Assembly: GCA_015680905.1 (NCBI GenBank)
Contig: JADFTS010000022.1
Location: forward strand, 186,001 to 250,000
Direction of reading: 5' to 3'
Origin: Coptis chinensis
Lineage: Eukaryota > Streptophyta > Magnoliopsida > Ranunculales > Ranunculaceae
DNA length: 64,000 nucleotides
Translations under genes and position numbers: made by a program
The notes under the pieces: generated by a model
What the model saw: the letters and a program-made list of their open reading frames with translations, nothing else
Database searches by the model: none
Told to the model about the DNA's origin: nothing
Part shown: positions 35,447-48,843 of the stretch, in pieces
Layout: every line of letters begins with the position of its first letter
How positions within the stretch are numbered: position 1 is the stretch's first letter

Positions 35447-36303
35447 TGACTCTTGAGACCTTTTTTTTCCATGGTTACTTTCTCCTGCTGCAACAGTCTT
35501 CATAATTGCGAGTTCAACACCTTTGCATTCTACTTCTACTTGCATGGCATTTTGGCATTTAAACTTGCTGTAAACTGCTCCAAGAATCCTCCCATCTTGT
35601 CCCTTACAAAAAGCTGCTGCAGCACCTCTTCCTGTGTCTTTCTCATAGGCACCAATGCACCATCACAATAAATCTTATCCCAGTTCTTATACTTCACTTG
35701 TCCAGCTGAACTGCTGAAGTGAGTGTAATCATAGCATTTGTTACTTCTGTTCTTCTATGAGTGGCATTGTTGTACTTGTAGGCTTCCATTACATGCTCTG
35801 TATGAGTATGTACATGATTGTAGATATCCTGGAGCTTAGTTTCCTTCCTTTCAAACTTAACCTTATTTCTATAATTCCAGATTTCTGACAATAGACAAAT
35901 TGCATAAGTTTGTGCACATCTGCCTTCAGAGTCATTCTTCTTCAAACCCCATTCCAGCAGAGTGTTCACTGCAGTTCTGGCATCTCTATCTTCATTCTGC
36001 ATAGTTCTTTGGCCAAGAATGGATTACCATCCACAATCTTCTGGACCACTCACAACCTAAGAAACAATGATAATCTGTTTCAATCTCTTTCATGCAGAAA
36101 ACGCAGCTTACATCACCTTGGAATTTTCTTCTTAACAAGACATCTCCAGTAGCTAAACCACCCATATAGAGCTTCCATAAGAATTGCTGAGTACTGGCAC
36201 CTATTTCTAAATTCTTTTTTATAGTTCTGCAATTACTTTTCGAGCATTCTCCTTTCTCTGTTTCTCTTGTTAGCATCTTATAGGCAGTTCTGACTCTTGA
36301 GAC
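35447..36303 (-). mobile_element. 5'-truncated LINE insertion with target-site duplication
   Basis: An 831 bp insert (35460-36290) is bounded by identical 13 bp repeats tgactcttgagac at 35447-35459 and 36291-36303. Read on the minus strand it starts inside a LINE ORF2 zf-RVT domain (FLWKLYMGGLATGD, CVFCMKEIETDYHCFLGCEW), continues through a linker (WNYRNKVKFERKETKLQDIY) and reaches RNase H-like sequence (CDGALVPM...). The RNase H part has at least one frameshift. The insert ends in a short A-tract (eight T on the plus strand at 35462-35469). This is classic target-primed reverse transcription with 5' truncation. It lies about 570 bp downstream of the ORC1 stop codon. Confidence 0.88.
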
Positions 36304-36874
36304 TTATGCCTCCTCAGTCCCCTCGCCATAAACAAAATTGCCCTGAGCTTTTGTATTTGGGATCATGGAGGCATTGATTCCCCAGGGACTGGCACATAGG
36401 GTCCAATAAATGTTTTAAATCACCTCTTTACACAACTAGAGCTATAATTAGGCAGTTTAGCGCGCACATACACAAGAAACCCATCCATTAGTTGGTTTAG
36501 TTTCTCCAGATACATGTCTTCTAGTTTGTTAGATATAAATGTCGGAAGGGACATGCCAACTGAACGCTACATGGCAGTAAACAACATAGACAAAACATAC
36601 ATCTCTTTAAGTTTTCCAAGAAGGGAAGAGTATAATATCCACTAATTCTGAAAGTTTCATAATTGAGTCAAAACTGTTTGTCACAAGTCACAACCGATCC
36701 TTGCTTGTCAAAAAAATAAAAATAAATAAATAAATAAAAATCCACACTTGCAAGAAAAGAGGCTCATTTCATCCAGGAGATTTAACCTGGACTTAAAAAA
36801 TAATAAGGTATTAAGTTAAACAATGATGAACATTGTTAAGAATCTAAAATTTGCCTTCCTTCTGGTATCTTCAT
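36304..36874. other. 3' flank of ORC1
   Basis: Contains the probable ORC1 3' UTR (minus strand) and an A/T-rich aaataaataaataa run near 36718-36738. No gene is recognised. Confidence 0.4.
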
Positions 36875-39800
36875 CTAGAGATATTTAGTCAACCAAGGTA
36901 GCTCGGGACTGTCCTTCAGCGCAAAAGCCACATCATCACTGCCATGTGAAAATGCAGAAGTGATCAAACTAAGATGGTGGCAAAGGTGTAACTCTACTAC
37001 TTGAAGGCAAATATTTCAAGCTGACATTCAACCGATATCCATATAGTTCTCACAAATTAAGAGCAAACGCTCAGTTTCTAAGGGCTTTAAACTCACCAAA
37101 GTCAATTTGTCAAAGAACTTTAATGATCAAGGGATCTGAATAGAAATTTAACAAGTCCAACTCGATCAAACAACGAAGCCAATGAAACTGATGGTTCATT
37201 TATGATAAAACTCACCTTGGAAAATTGAGCTGTAACTTTTGCAAGCTATGCTTAGCTCCTGCTTCACACAGAATGATTCTGCATTCACCAAGCTTACACC
37301 TGCAAAAGTAGCCACGAACAAGTGGCAATTTTGTCACTCCCGTTGAGCTTGATAGTAAATATAAGATGCATGAAGCCCACGTTACACAACCCAATCAACC
37401 CAGATAAATTAGCAAACCAATATGCTTACCCCACTTTCAAGAGCGTGTCCCATCCAGGAAAAGATTCTCCATTGCTCGCACAGAGACGTGATAGAGTAAG
37501 TGCTAACTGCAGTAGGCGAAAACAAACAATGAAAATCATACATGTTTATATCTAGATCGCAGCATGTGCAAATGTTTCTGCAATAGAAGCAACATAACCA
37601 TGGAAAGAATGACGGTGTCAATGAATCAGCCAAAGAGACAGATAGAAACAAACCACATGGCACACGATGATAGGATCAAATGACACATGTTTAGCCTGAA
37701 GATGACACATGTAGATAAAGTAACTGTCCAGGGGACCAGAGGGCAGAGGGTAAGGACGTTGGCATAGTTTGGCTGACAATTAACCACCAAGGTTGGATTC
37801 TCCCCATTAGTCACCACACTAGATTTTCAGGCTCTAGTATTCACATACAAATGAAGGAGCTTGTGTCATGTAGGGTATGGTGATAGCTCAGGGTAATATA
37901 TAAGAAAGAAACAACTAGATAACATATCTTTAGAGTTGCTAAAGTGCACTAAAAACAAGAGACCCTGGTAGTAAGTATATATAGATACTGTTTGAGAAAG
38001 GCAAAGATACTAACCTTGTCAAATGTGGTTTCACCCATTCCAGTCCTATAAAGTTCATGAACCATAGCCGTCAGAAAAATTTTACTTAGCCTTGAGCAAC
38101 GTTTCATAACCTGCTAGAAGAAATAGAACATCAACCTTTTGTGAGAATGTACATCGCAATGTTACTAATCTTGGAAAAGATAAAACCAACAATAGTTTTC
38201 AACAATGTCAAAACCGCTGGATTAATTTGTTTCCAGCATGAATCTACCCAGGGCATTTGGTATGTTGAATTAATAAGCAACTTTAGCCAAAAAAAAACCA
38301 AAGACTTGATATGCAACAATAGTTAAGTTACACAATTTTTTCCCCCTGATTTTCAATAGCTAATGGTTCCCAAGTCCCGTTAAGTACAATCTAATGTGAA
38401 AGTTAGAAAGAAAGGTATCCTAAAACTGGATGACGGAAACATTGTCCAGACCAAAGGAAACCAAATCCCCTTCTTATTTTACTATTGCAGGGAATAAAAT
38501 GCAACAAGCTAGCAAGGAAGTTCCAATATACGTAGGAATGACATCTGGAGGAATTTTTTTGAGCTTTAAGCTAGCGCAACGGGGTTTGGTAATACCCAAA
38601 CAAATGCTAAGAGATCGGGTTGATATAAGGCATTCCTCCAACACCGTGAACCCCAGTTAGATGTAGATAAAAGGCTTTTCGTTCCCGGTTGGAAAGATCT
38701 GGAGAAAAAGAAGAATGCTGCTGGATTGAACTTAACTATCAATTTTGAGAAGGTGAGAATGACACAATAAAAAACTAGTCTCCACTGATGTGAAACAAGA
38801 TCAACGTGCCCATTTCCTAGATGTGCAACTTATGCTCAGACTAGCAATGCTCACCTGCCAGGCACTGACAAACCTTAGCAAGCGCTATGCTCGTAAATGG
38901 TGAAAGTACAAGGCCTTGAAGGAAAGTGAAATAATTGTAACAATGTGAAGAACACGCCTTTCCAAGCTCTATGCTCTTAGAGGCTGAAAACTCATGGCTT
39001 TGAAGGTCAGTAATATAATTGCCGTTGTTAAGAGCAAAGATTCACAATGTTTAAGTTGTACATAACTTCTGAAGTCACGTTTCCACATGATTCCTCATGG
39101 GTAGAACATATGAAAGACCTTCATCTCTTCTATTTTATCTCATTTTTTTTATGATGAAAGAATGGACCTCTATTTTGGTTAGAATTAAGTTCTATAGTCC
39201 TTTTAAATCATGATTAATGGTAAAAGGTGCTGAAGAACACACTCATACAAGAACAAAGTAAATTCTTTACACCCTAAGATCTACTAAAGAATATGAACTT
39301 CAGTCATGTGGATGATTGATTTACTCACTTGAATATGAGGTGCTTGAAACATTTCTTGAATTGCTGCTTCCACGTCAGCCATGCCAACAAGGGGTTTCCC
39401 TAGAATATGGAGCAAAGACATTTGTCCTGTCAGAAAAACTCACTTATAATTAGGAGATTTACATATGTTGAGTCATTAGCCTCATGCCGTCATGTGTTAG
39501 GGTTAAATGGCACCAAAACACATTTTAAGAAAATAGGGGCCGGTATGCATGCTTAGTCGTTTTTCATCTTCATTTATACTACTGGATCTTCTATGATTAT
39601 TTTTGCAGTTAACTTCATTCTTAAGAGAAGATGAGGTCTGAGCTTCGCTTCAGAAAAAAAAAACCACCAAAAGTATGCCTTTAGTCTTCTACATACAGAA
39701 GCATGGGCCATAATTGGCATCTCACAAGTTTGATATACACCTCATCTCTGTCAAACACTGATACATGTGTTACTGTACCCATGTCTTTGTTACAAAGAAA

Positions 39801-42800
39801 AATATCCAATTTCTTAAGTGGACAAGGAACTGATCCAGGCTTGGCTAAAGTTTGACAAGCAAGCCAAGTCGTAGAGGTCCAAAATCAAATATGACTAGGA
39901 ACTGCATAAGGTAGAATGGACGCAATTAACCATATGAGTAGCTTAATTTAAAGTAATATTGTACAACTTCATCTCCCAACTACTTACAGTTCTAGCTAAT
40001 GATAAACCAATTTTGGGTTGCAGGTGAGAAACTGATTATACCTGCGGATGCAGATTCTTGGATGGATGGGAATTTCTTTAGTCGGTAGTCTGCAAGTTCC
40101 GCTGCACGCCTACATATTTCCAGGGCACGACGTGCATCTCCTGAAATAGCTGCCACCTGAAGTGCCATTGCGAGATATTGAAATGGATGGGCAATTTATT
40201 ACAAATTTGCAACTCATTATGATCATGTATACATTTACAACGAATCATAAATTGAGAAAATTGATTTTACAGTAAATAACAAAGCCAACAAAATGAATGG
40301 ACTCACCTTTCTCGAAGCAAACTCTACGGCTTGTTTTTCAAATGCGTCAATGCCTTTAAGACGACTTGATATGATTTCTTGAAGCTGTTGATAGTTGTAA
40401 GGGCCAAAAGACAGCCTTTGTATCCCCATTCGACTCGAAATACGAGGAAGCAACTTCTCTGGAAGGTCCATGGTATTTGCAATCCCTGCAAAAAAAAAAG
40501 TATCAGCAGTTGATTTAAAAGAAACTAGAGTGGCTCAGTGGCTGCATAACAAGGGATCAAAGCAAGTACAATGAGAATAAATGGTACCTATTACAACCAG
40601 CTTGGAATTTGGCTTTGTAGGCCAATCAAGAATGTTGTATAAGACCTGCAGTCACAGAGATGGTTAAGAATTGGAAGTCCTATGATGGTGACAACAAAAA
40701 AGAATACAGAAATGCAGAGTAAAAGTTACCGATTGGTTCCTAGTCACAAGGAGATCAAGTTCATCAATGAGTAGAACACAAGGCTGATTATCCTCTTTGC
40801 CAACTCTAGTATCACCTGAAAACCTCTCATTTAGTAACTGGAGAGCCTTTTTCCAACCAACTCTATGTCCACTTAGTGCTTCATATATAACCTGTGAAAC
40901 CAAGCCATTACTGAAAATGAAGACAACAATACAAAAAACAGCAAAAGTCATATTACATTCATAATTCCATTACCTTGTAAATATTCTCAGGAGATGCCAA
41001 TCTTAGACCATTAATTTCAACGAAGCAATATGGTTTAATACTTCCTGCATCAACTTCAGATCTTAGATTCCTCATCACTGAAAGGACACTCATGGTCTGC
41101 AATAGAAAGCAGATAGAATGCAAATTAGCACACCTTCAGATTATGGTCAGGGGTTGCACAACCATGGTTTTCCCTCCATGAGGGAAACCGAAAAGAAAGT
41201 AAATGCTCGTGATCACAAGCTTGAGAGACTAAAACAATAATTAATCTCCCAGCCACTTAAAGAATAAAACACACAGAAAATGGTCTTGAACCTACCTTGC
41301 CAGTTCCAGGAACACCATGGATATAAAGGCAGCGCCCTAGGCATTGATCATCACAGATTGCGCCTTTGACAAATGCAGTTATATCATCCATTTCTCTGGC
41401 ATATACAAACAAACTCGTTATTAAATCTAAAAGCACAAAATAGCAACCTACATTATCTAACACCTGCTACATACTTATTTCTGCAAGGCAGATGTTTAGG
41501 TAGAGTAGCCAACAACAATGTTGCTTGTGCTTTTTCCAGCACAGATTGCTTGTGAAATCTCACATGCTCTGGTATCTTTTTTGTCCCTATTTTTTGAAGT
41601 CCATAGATCTGCCCTTTCCGTGAGTTCTGCATGCAAAGATAACGTGACAAGCATTAACATTTTGGTACCCTCAAATTAAGGACGCAAGAATACAATAAAA
41701 GAGATAAGTGAACACACTGCAGCCAATTGATGAGTAGGCAGTCGCCCAGTAAATGATCCCTTCAGGTCTTCTTTCTCTAAGTCCAAGTCTTTGTCCGTAT
41801 CAGAGTCTGAATCCTTACAGGAATTCCATTCTTCATCATTGTCAGATCCTCCATCATCCTAGCACACGATAAGATACAAGTACAATTAAGTTTCACAATG
41901 TAATTCCTAGAGAACAGTTTCCTATACATTTTATCTTTTTGTATAGTTCTGGAATTTGATTAGAAAAATGCATGCACTAGACAAAATATGCAAGAAAAAT
42001 GAAAAAAATTAAAAAATTAAAACAAGAATCCTCAATATAAGTATACACCAGTTATATACAAGATTTGCATAATTAACTTTCCACTTAATCTGACAAAATG
42101 CTACTTTCTGGTTTCTGAGACATACCTCATCTCCATTATCAATCTCAGCGAGACGCTTGAAACTGTGCCAATGGACATCATATTCATACTCACAAAGAAA
42201 GACATCATCTCCCTCATTTGTGGCTTTAGGAAATTCTTTGGGGCTCATAACAAAACAATGCCTTAGGACAGATTCCATCTGCAAGTAGTGCACAACAACA
42301 GAGTTGAAATTGTCATCCTCATGAAAGAGTTAAATTGGTATGGAATAAGAAAGTGGGGGAGTGGGGAGGGCAATAGATAGTCACTTCTACACTGTTAACA
42401 CTCGTTTCGACAATGCAGTAACAATATAAACATTAAATCACACTAAATAACTCAAGGCATTGAGTAGTGTAGGGAAGACAACAGATAAAATAAACCTAGT
42501 GAATTCTGTTACAAGGCATGCCTCAATATTCTATATACCCTCAGCTTTGTTCACATTTAAATTCAGCTTCATGATATCTAACAAATTTGAAGTAATAGTA
42601 GATGTTCTTGGGGGCATTCAAATAGATCCTACATTAAAATCAGCTTCATTACACTAAACACAGCTCAATGCTCTGGGGATGTCTTTGTTTTTTAAAGGAT
42701 CTACTAGCATTCAGAATACTACTCAAATAGACCTGCTGAACATTTTTTCCGAAAAAATAAATTCAATAAAAACACCATTTACCTCAACATCAGCATAATC

Positions 42801-43675
42801 ATTTGTACGATAAAGTTCCCTTCGTAGATTATGCGACTGCCTTCCCGCTGTAGTCTCTTCCGGAATTATATACCAACGGCCCCTAAACCAATAAGTTCCA
42901 TCCGGTTCTTTCCACAAACTGCGCCGCTAAAACAATCAGAAATGTGCACATAATATACTAATTAGAATAATAATAAAAAAGAAGTATACTTTTCGATATG
43001 CACAGCCCATAGATGACTAGACAGAAGCTTTTCCCTAGCCGTTCGACTCCGCTTCTTCTTCTTCTGTCCTTTCATCAGCACTGGAACCTCAACCTTCTTT
43101 CCTAATTTCTTCCCCTCACAAAACCCACAAATCCAATCCCCCTCAGGAACTTCTTTCAATGGTGGTCTCAAACATTTGAGATGAAACCCACCTAAACAAT
43201 CATCACATTCAATCATCAAAGCTTTTCCTGATTTAAAACACATCCTACATTCTTCCACTTCAGGGTCTTCATCATCTGAACTCGCATTTTCTCTTCTCTT
43301 CACATACACATCATCCCCTACTCCAAATTCTCCTCCATCATACACCACCTTCTTATAAAAAACTCGCTTTACATTTCTCGCCTTCCTTTTTTCTTGAATA
43401 TTTGGTGTTTGAATTGAAATTTTCTTCCTCCTTTTTTTGGACTTATCAGATATCGGAGTTTCGGTGGTAACATAATATCGGGTTTCTTGAGTTGGTGTTT
43501 CGGGAATGAGAAAAGAGGAAAGACGGCGCGAAGAACGACGTGGTGGTGCTGGGGTCGTTTGAGGTGATGAAGGAAATGAGAAGACGGAAGATGGAGAGGA
43601 ACGTTTCGGTTTGGGTTTCGGGGTTAGAGTGGAGGAATGTTTGCGTTTGGGAGTTGAATGGAGAGTTTTGGCCAT
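36875..43675 (-). CDS. ORC1: Origin recognition complex subunit 1, plant type with PHD finger
   Basis: Sixteen exons on the minus strand: 42990-43675, 42783-42918, 42126-42278, 41718-41858, 41475-41626, 41296-41395, 40974-41096, 40730-40891, 40588-40645, 40307-40485, 40042-40156, 39329-39399, 38015-38110, 37430-37506, 37216-37299 and 36875-36938. All phases match and the total is 798 aa, close to Arabidopsis ORC1 (about 810). A basic disordered N-terminus (residues 1-100) is followed by a BAH domain (about 106-325) with an inserted PHD finger (143-186: C143, C146, C157, C160, H165, C168, C183, C186). The AAA+ ATPase follows, with Walker A GVPGTGKT at about 450-457 and Walker B LLIDELDL at about 536-543, then RISSRMGIQRL and a winged-helix end. 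Family knowledge: ORC1 binds origins and licenses DNA replication; the plant PHD finger reads histone H3. Exon 2 uses the second of two nearby acceptor sites (gcgcag), the only one that keeps frame. Confidence 0.96.
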
Positions 43676-43746
43676 TGATTGATTGAAAAAAAGAGAGGCG
43701 AGCTCGAAAGTTGGGGGTGAGTTTATTTTGTTGACCTTTTTTTTAT

Positions 43747-43755
43747 GGCGGGAAA
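43747..43755 (-). promoter_or_regulatory. E2F-binding site upstream of ORC1
   Basis: On the gene strand this reads tttcccgcc, an exact match to the E2F consensus TTTSSCGC plus one base, about 72 bp upstream of the ORC1 start codon. Plant ORC genes are known E2F targets expressed at G1/S. The MULE inverted repeat begins 143 bp further upstream, so the site lies between gene and transposon. Confidence 0.7.
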
Positions 43756-43898
43756 GTTTCCCTCCGTTTTTCAGTAGTACTTGTGTTGGTTTTGATGGAA
43801 GAGCAGTTGCAGCAATCAGTTGATGTATACCACTGTGACTAGGTTTATTACAAAATTACGGGAAATCTTGGAATTTATCTGCAAATTATTTTTTTTTT

Positions 43899-44051
43899 AC
43901 ACTTAATTGGCATAGTATACAACGTACTATACATGTTTTTGCACTTTGGATACTATACAATTTTCTAGACACTAAACTACATTGTACTATCAAAAAAAAT
44001 TCAGTTTCGCGACACAGGCAAATATTCGCCCAAAATATCTTTGACGTGGCC
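43899..44051 (+). repeat. MULE left terminal inverted repeat
   Basis: About 153 bp, paired with 50153-50303. The outer ~115 bp match with few mismatches; the inner ~35 bp (gcgac through gacgtggcc) match less well. High similarity between the arms suggests a fairly recent insertion or recent activity in trans. Confidence 0.9.
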
Positions 44052-44468
44052 AAATTTGGAGGTTTTATAATCCCACGTGGAGACATATCATTTTATTTAT
44101 TAAAAAAAACGCGTGTGTTGACATTTGCCACACAAAAAGTTGAATAGCCAACAAGTTGAATGTCATTTCCGCATTTTCTCTCTCCAACTTTTCCTCACTT
44201 TTGATTAAGCCCAAAAAATTGGAGATTTCATCGAAAACCCTAATTGACCAAAAATTTGTTGTCTTTAAGATTAAATTGCCTAATTCACACAAACCCTAAC
44301 CTATATAAAACACTAATCCATAGGAATCTAGTCCAAATTAAAGTAAGTTAATGTTTTTTATATTGTTTTTTGTCATATTGTTGTCGGCTATTATACATGA
44401 ATATTATACTATGATTGTTGTTATATTATTGATATATTGTTGCTAAATTCATACGCAATGGAAACAGG

Positions 44469-47400
44469 TTGTAATTAATCTCCATCATGGGGGTTCATTT
44501 GTTACTAGTCCAGACCTTCATTACCTTGGTGGTAGGATAGAGTGCTTGGACAATATTGATCCAGATAGGTTTGGATATTTTGATTTAAAATCAATGGTGG
44601 AGGAGTTGGGGTATTATAATGTGAGTAAAGTGCACTATGGTTAAGCCAGCAGTAAGGGTTATATGTTAATTTTTGATGATATTAGTATTATGAAAATGCT
44701 GCAAGAAGTTAGGGCTGGGAATAGAATTGAGGTATACATTGAACATGATGTTGAGGTGGATTCAAGTGAACAAAATGTTGTGCATGATATTGAAGTAGTT
44801 GAGTTAGAGAATGGAGAAGACATTGAGATACAAACTTCGATTCTGAAATGATAAGGTTTATATTTCGATGATAATGAGTCGGATGAGGAAGATTTTAGGT
44901 TTGAGGATTTGCCCGAATTGTCCGATAATGATGAGGAGCTTATTGAAGTTAGGAAAATGATAGAAGAAAGGAAAAACGAAAAAGACTTGAAAGAATGAAA
45001 TCAATTTGGGATGATGGTGATCATGAACCCCCGGTGAATGGTAATGAGCCGAAAGCAAGCAATGAATCTTGAATATGATGATGATGTTGAAGCAATGAAC
45101 GCTAATAATTGGTGTCAGAAGAAATGGATGGGCTTTATGTTGATGAAGGCAACAATGTGTTTATTAGTGATGATGAAGTTGACCATGGGGATGTTGATAG
45201 TGACTATATAGATTCAAGTGATTATGAAAGTCCGATATCGATGAGGATGATGGTATTAGAAAAACCAAGAAGTTTAGGTACCCTAGTTTTGATCCCAAGA
45301 TCGATGTATTTCATGTGCAACCAATACTAGGGATGGTGTTTGCATCCCCTAATCACCTCAGATTGTTTGAAAGATTTTGCAGCTTGCTCATGGGTACCAA
45401 CTTTGGTTGAAGTTAAACAACCGAAAAGAATCCTTGCATTATGTCTTTGAGGATTTGCCCATTTAGACTATATGCTAGTTGGATGACAAGCAAGAGAAGC
45501 TTCCAGATAAAGTCTTATATAGAAGAACATAAGTGTTCAAGGATATTTGATGTCCATATTGCTAACTGTAAATAGATTGCTAGGATATATGGAGAGAAGA
45601 TACGGAAGTATCCTAAAATGAAATTGAAGGATTTGAAAGAGCATATTATGCACAAGTTTAAGCTTGATGTGACACCGTGGTCGCAGTAGCGAGCTAAAAG
45701 CGCAAAGTTCTAGATCTGAAGTGGAAAATAGGTTGGTCGGTGTATATGCAAAGTTGTGGGACTACCAATTTGAACTAAGAAGGAGTAATCCTGGGAGTAC
45801 TATTGAGATAGAATTATTTCATCCTACACCTAATGAATCTGCAGTGTTCAAGCGCATGTATATAGGGTTTGTTGCACTTATAAATGCATAGAATAGTGGT
45901 TGCAGACCAGTTATTGGAGTTGATGGATGTTTCTTGAAGGGGTACTGCAAGGGGGAGCTACTGGCAACCATTGGTAGAGATGCAAACAATCAAATGTTCC
46001 CAATAGCATGGGCAGTTGTAGAAGTGGAAAACTCATATAGTTGGATGTGGTTTTTGGATTTGCTGATGCAAGACTTGGGTTATAGTGAGGGTCAGGGTCT
46101 TGGGTCGACTATTATTAGTGACCAGCAAAAGGGTCTTGTACAAGTGATAAAAGACTATTTGCCTTTTGCTGAGCACAAAAATTGTGCCAGACATGTATAT
46201 GCCAATTTCAAGAAGACATTCCCTGGTTTACAGTATAAGTTTCTGTTTTGGAAGGCTAGCAAATGTGGAACTCCTCAAGAGTTTGAACAAAACATGGATG
46301 AAATGAAAAAGTATTATGAGGATGCATATCACCACTGCATGGTGAAGCAAAACCCAAGACAGTGGTCAAGAGCTTTTTTTAGCATGTTTCCTTGTTCGGA
46401 TTATGTTGACAACAACATATGCGAGACATTTAACTCAACAATAGTGGAAGCAAGGGAAAAGAACATCATAGAAATGCTTGAGGATATCGATTACAAGTAA
46501 ATGGCTAGAATGCAAAAGAAGATTGCAAAGAATGGCTAATCGAAGATCGCTTTTCCCCTATTATAATGCAAAAGTTAGAAAAAATAAAGAAGATCATAGG
46601 TTTTGGGCTGCACATTACAATGGAAGCAACTCATTTGAGGCCGGAAGAACAAATATGAGGCCTTTATTGTGGATGCAACCGCTATGAGATCAAATTGTAG
46701 AATGTGGGAAATGAATGGCATCCCATGTCCACATGCCATTTCAGTTATGTATTATCTCAACATTGATCCATTGCAGCATGTATCTAGTTGGTATAGTGTG
46801 GCAGAGTACAAGAAGATATATAGTCATGTGTTACTGACCTTTGAATGGTCAAAACATGTGGCATAGGACAAAAAGGCACCGCTATTTTGCCTCCCATAGC
46901 AGCAAGGAGGATGCCCGCGGACTCCAAGAAGAATAGAAGGAAGGAAGGAGTAGCAATTAGAACTGGAAGAGTGACACAAGTGGGAACTGGAAGAGTGACA
47001 CAAGTGGGAACTGGAAGAGTGACGAAGACAAAGCTTCACCCAACTATGCAGGGAAGGGTAGGAAAATGCATTGTTCTAGATGCAAATGATGAGGAACACA
47101 ACATAAGGTCATGCAAGTCTACGACCCACCACTTAGAAAGAAACAAGTGAGTATGCATTTGTCTTTTACTTTTATAAGTTATTTTTACAAGTGGTTTTGA
47201 TTGTATTTAAATATGTTAATATAATATTAGGTGAGGAAGAATAAAGGAGAAGTGAATAATGTCCCAGCTGAGGATGCAACTAATGTAACAGCTGAGAATG
47301 CCAAGAATGAAGGTAGGTGTACAAAAGGCGAGGTACAAGGGGTAGAGGTCAAAGAGGGAGAGGAAGAAGGGAACCAAATCCCTATAGGCTTTGGAGTATA

Positions 47401-48181
47401 CACTAGTCCCTGAAGGAGAAACTTACATCAATGTGAGTCTTCTAATATATTTAATGTATTTTTTCATTTATTATATTTTGTGCATTATCTTATTCATAGT
47501 GTATTATGTGTAGATCGCTTCAAGATTGACACCTTGAATTCAAAATGAACCATCTCCAAGTAATGAAGGGCCAAGTATTTTAACAGGATGAGAGTGCAAC
47601 TAATCAGCAACCAAGTACAAGGGGTAGAGGTACAAGGGGTAAAGGTACAAGGGCTAGGGGTGAAAGAGGAAGAGGAAGAGGAAGCAATGAGCCAATTACT
47701 GTTCCACTTGGTGTAAACACTAATACTATTGAAAGAGAAGTTGACATCAATGTGAGTGTTTTAGTTTAGTTTTTTCAATAAATTAGTTTGAGTGCATTGG
47801 CTTATTAATTGTGCATGACTGTGTAGACTGCTTCAAGATTAGCTGTTCCACTTGCACCAAGAGTAACTGTGTCAATGGGTGATGGAGTACACATATTACC
47901 TCCAACTGGAAGAAAATATTTTAATGTAAGTTATTACTTTAAGTTTTTTATTCATTTAAGTGTCTACAATTTAAAATTTAGTTTAGTTTATGTCTTTATT
48001 CTTTAGTTTAGTTTGGTAAGTTTTTATTAATTATGCTTTATTTCTTATATAGCCACCACAAGAAAGGAGAGTTGTACAAAGGAAGACTTCAAGTGCAAGT
48101 GATCAAGTTGGAAGTAGTCAAGGGTCAAATAATACACCACTTGGAACTCAGGAATCAAGTACTGCAAAGAGTACAGCATAA
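44469..48181 (+). pseudogene. MuDR-type transposase gene, disrupted
   Basis: The recognisable order is: MuDR N-terminal/PB1-like segment (LHHGGSFVTSPDLHYLGG, from an acceptor at 44468), acidic linker, MuDR zinc-finger region (CPFRLYASWMTSKRSFQIK, then AKFKLDV-like sequence), MULE DDE core (IGVDGCFLKGYCKGELLA, IISDQQKGL, CARHVYANFKK; best open stretch 45934-46500), then a SWIM zinc finger (CRMWEMNGIPCPHAI). Further exons downstream have a CCHC-like knuckle (EEHNIRSCK) and RG-rich repeats (about 47620-47690), ending at 48181. Breaks include an in-frame TAA near 44641, TAG codons near 45573, 45687 and 45890, a stop after DIDYK at 46498, and frameshifts in and after the SWIM part. The first SWIM cysteine is missing. 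It cannot encode an active transposase as it stands. Confidence 0.88.
46962..47035 (+). repeat. 24 bp minisatellite inside the MULE
   Basis: Three tandem copies of a 24 bp unit (actggaagagtgacacaagt and four more bases); the last copy is incomplete. In the open frame it codes for repeats of TGRVTQVG between the SWIM and zinc-knuckle regions of the broken transposase. Confidence 0.8.
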
Positions 48182-48543
48182 GGCATCCCATGAATTATTT
48201 GGTAAAATTGATCTAGCACATTTTGGTGTTTTAAGAGTGTATTAATGGTTTCAAACTTGTTGCTTTAATGAACAAGTGTCACGTTTTGTATGTTTCTCTC
48301 AAACATGGTCATGCAAAGAACAAGTGTCATATTTTGAATGTAAGAAAACAGTTTTTTTTTTGTCAAAGAGAATGCTTTAATGAACATATTGAAAACTGAT
48401 TTGACTAATGTCTTGTAAATAGTGTTATAGTTTTAATTTTGGACTTTATAGTTGGTGATAATTAATGGTGTTTGGTATGCAATCTATAAAACCATCCTAG
48501 AGGGGTAGAGGTTGTATGCAATAGGTTTAGATTCGAAAAAACA

Positions 48544-48843
48544 ATGCCCAAGGGTCAGATGATCCATGTTGAGGGTAAGGGAGAACCCAAAACTTTTGAA
48601 AGAGCATTGGTTGCAGTTTGGGACCTCATCAAAACAAAGGAGGGGAAGAGAGTGTTCATGGAGGTTGTTTATGAGAATGATGCCATTAATTTGAAGCCTT
48701 GTGATGACTGTGGAAGGGTGTGCATCATTGAGTTGTTGGAAGAGGGAGAGTCAAGTCGACCTAGAGAACCAAGTCCAGAAGTTCCACCTGGATTCGAACA
48801 TAAGCTCAGGAAATCTCCAAGGTTACCAAAGCTGATAAAATGA
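48544..48843 (+). CDS. MULE-internal ORF of unknown function, 99 aa
   Basis: An open frame between the transposase remnant and the right end of the element, starting MPKGQMIHVEGKGE. It has a two-cysteine-pair-like patch (CDDCGRVC), an acidic stretch (LLEEGESS) and a PEVPPGF segment before a basic end (KLRKSPRLPKLIK). I do not recognise the family. Its stop overlaps an ATG in another frame (atga at 48840-48843). The second frame runs to 48983 and codes for 47 aa ending in a lysine/serine tail (KSKKSKKSKSKK). The two may be one gene split by a one-base change, or the second half may be reached by an intron. It may be an element accessory gene or a captured host fragment. Confidence 0.45.
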   Translation: MPKGQMIHVEGKGEPKTFERALVAVWDLIKTKEGKRVFMEVVYENDAINLKPCDDCGRVCIIELLEEGESSRPREPSPEVPPGFEHKLRKSPRLPKLIK

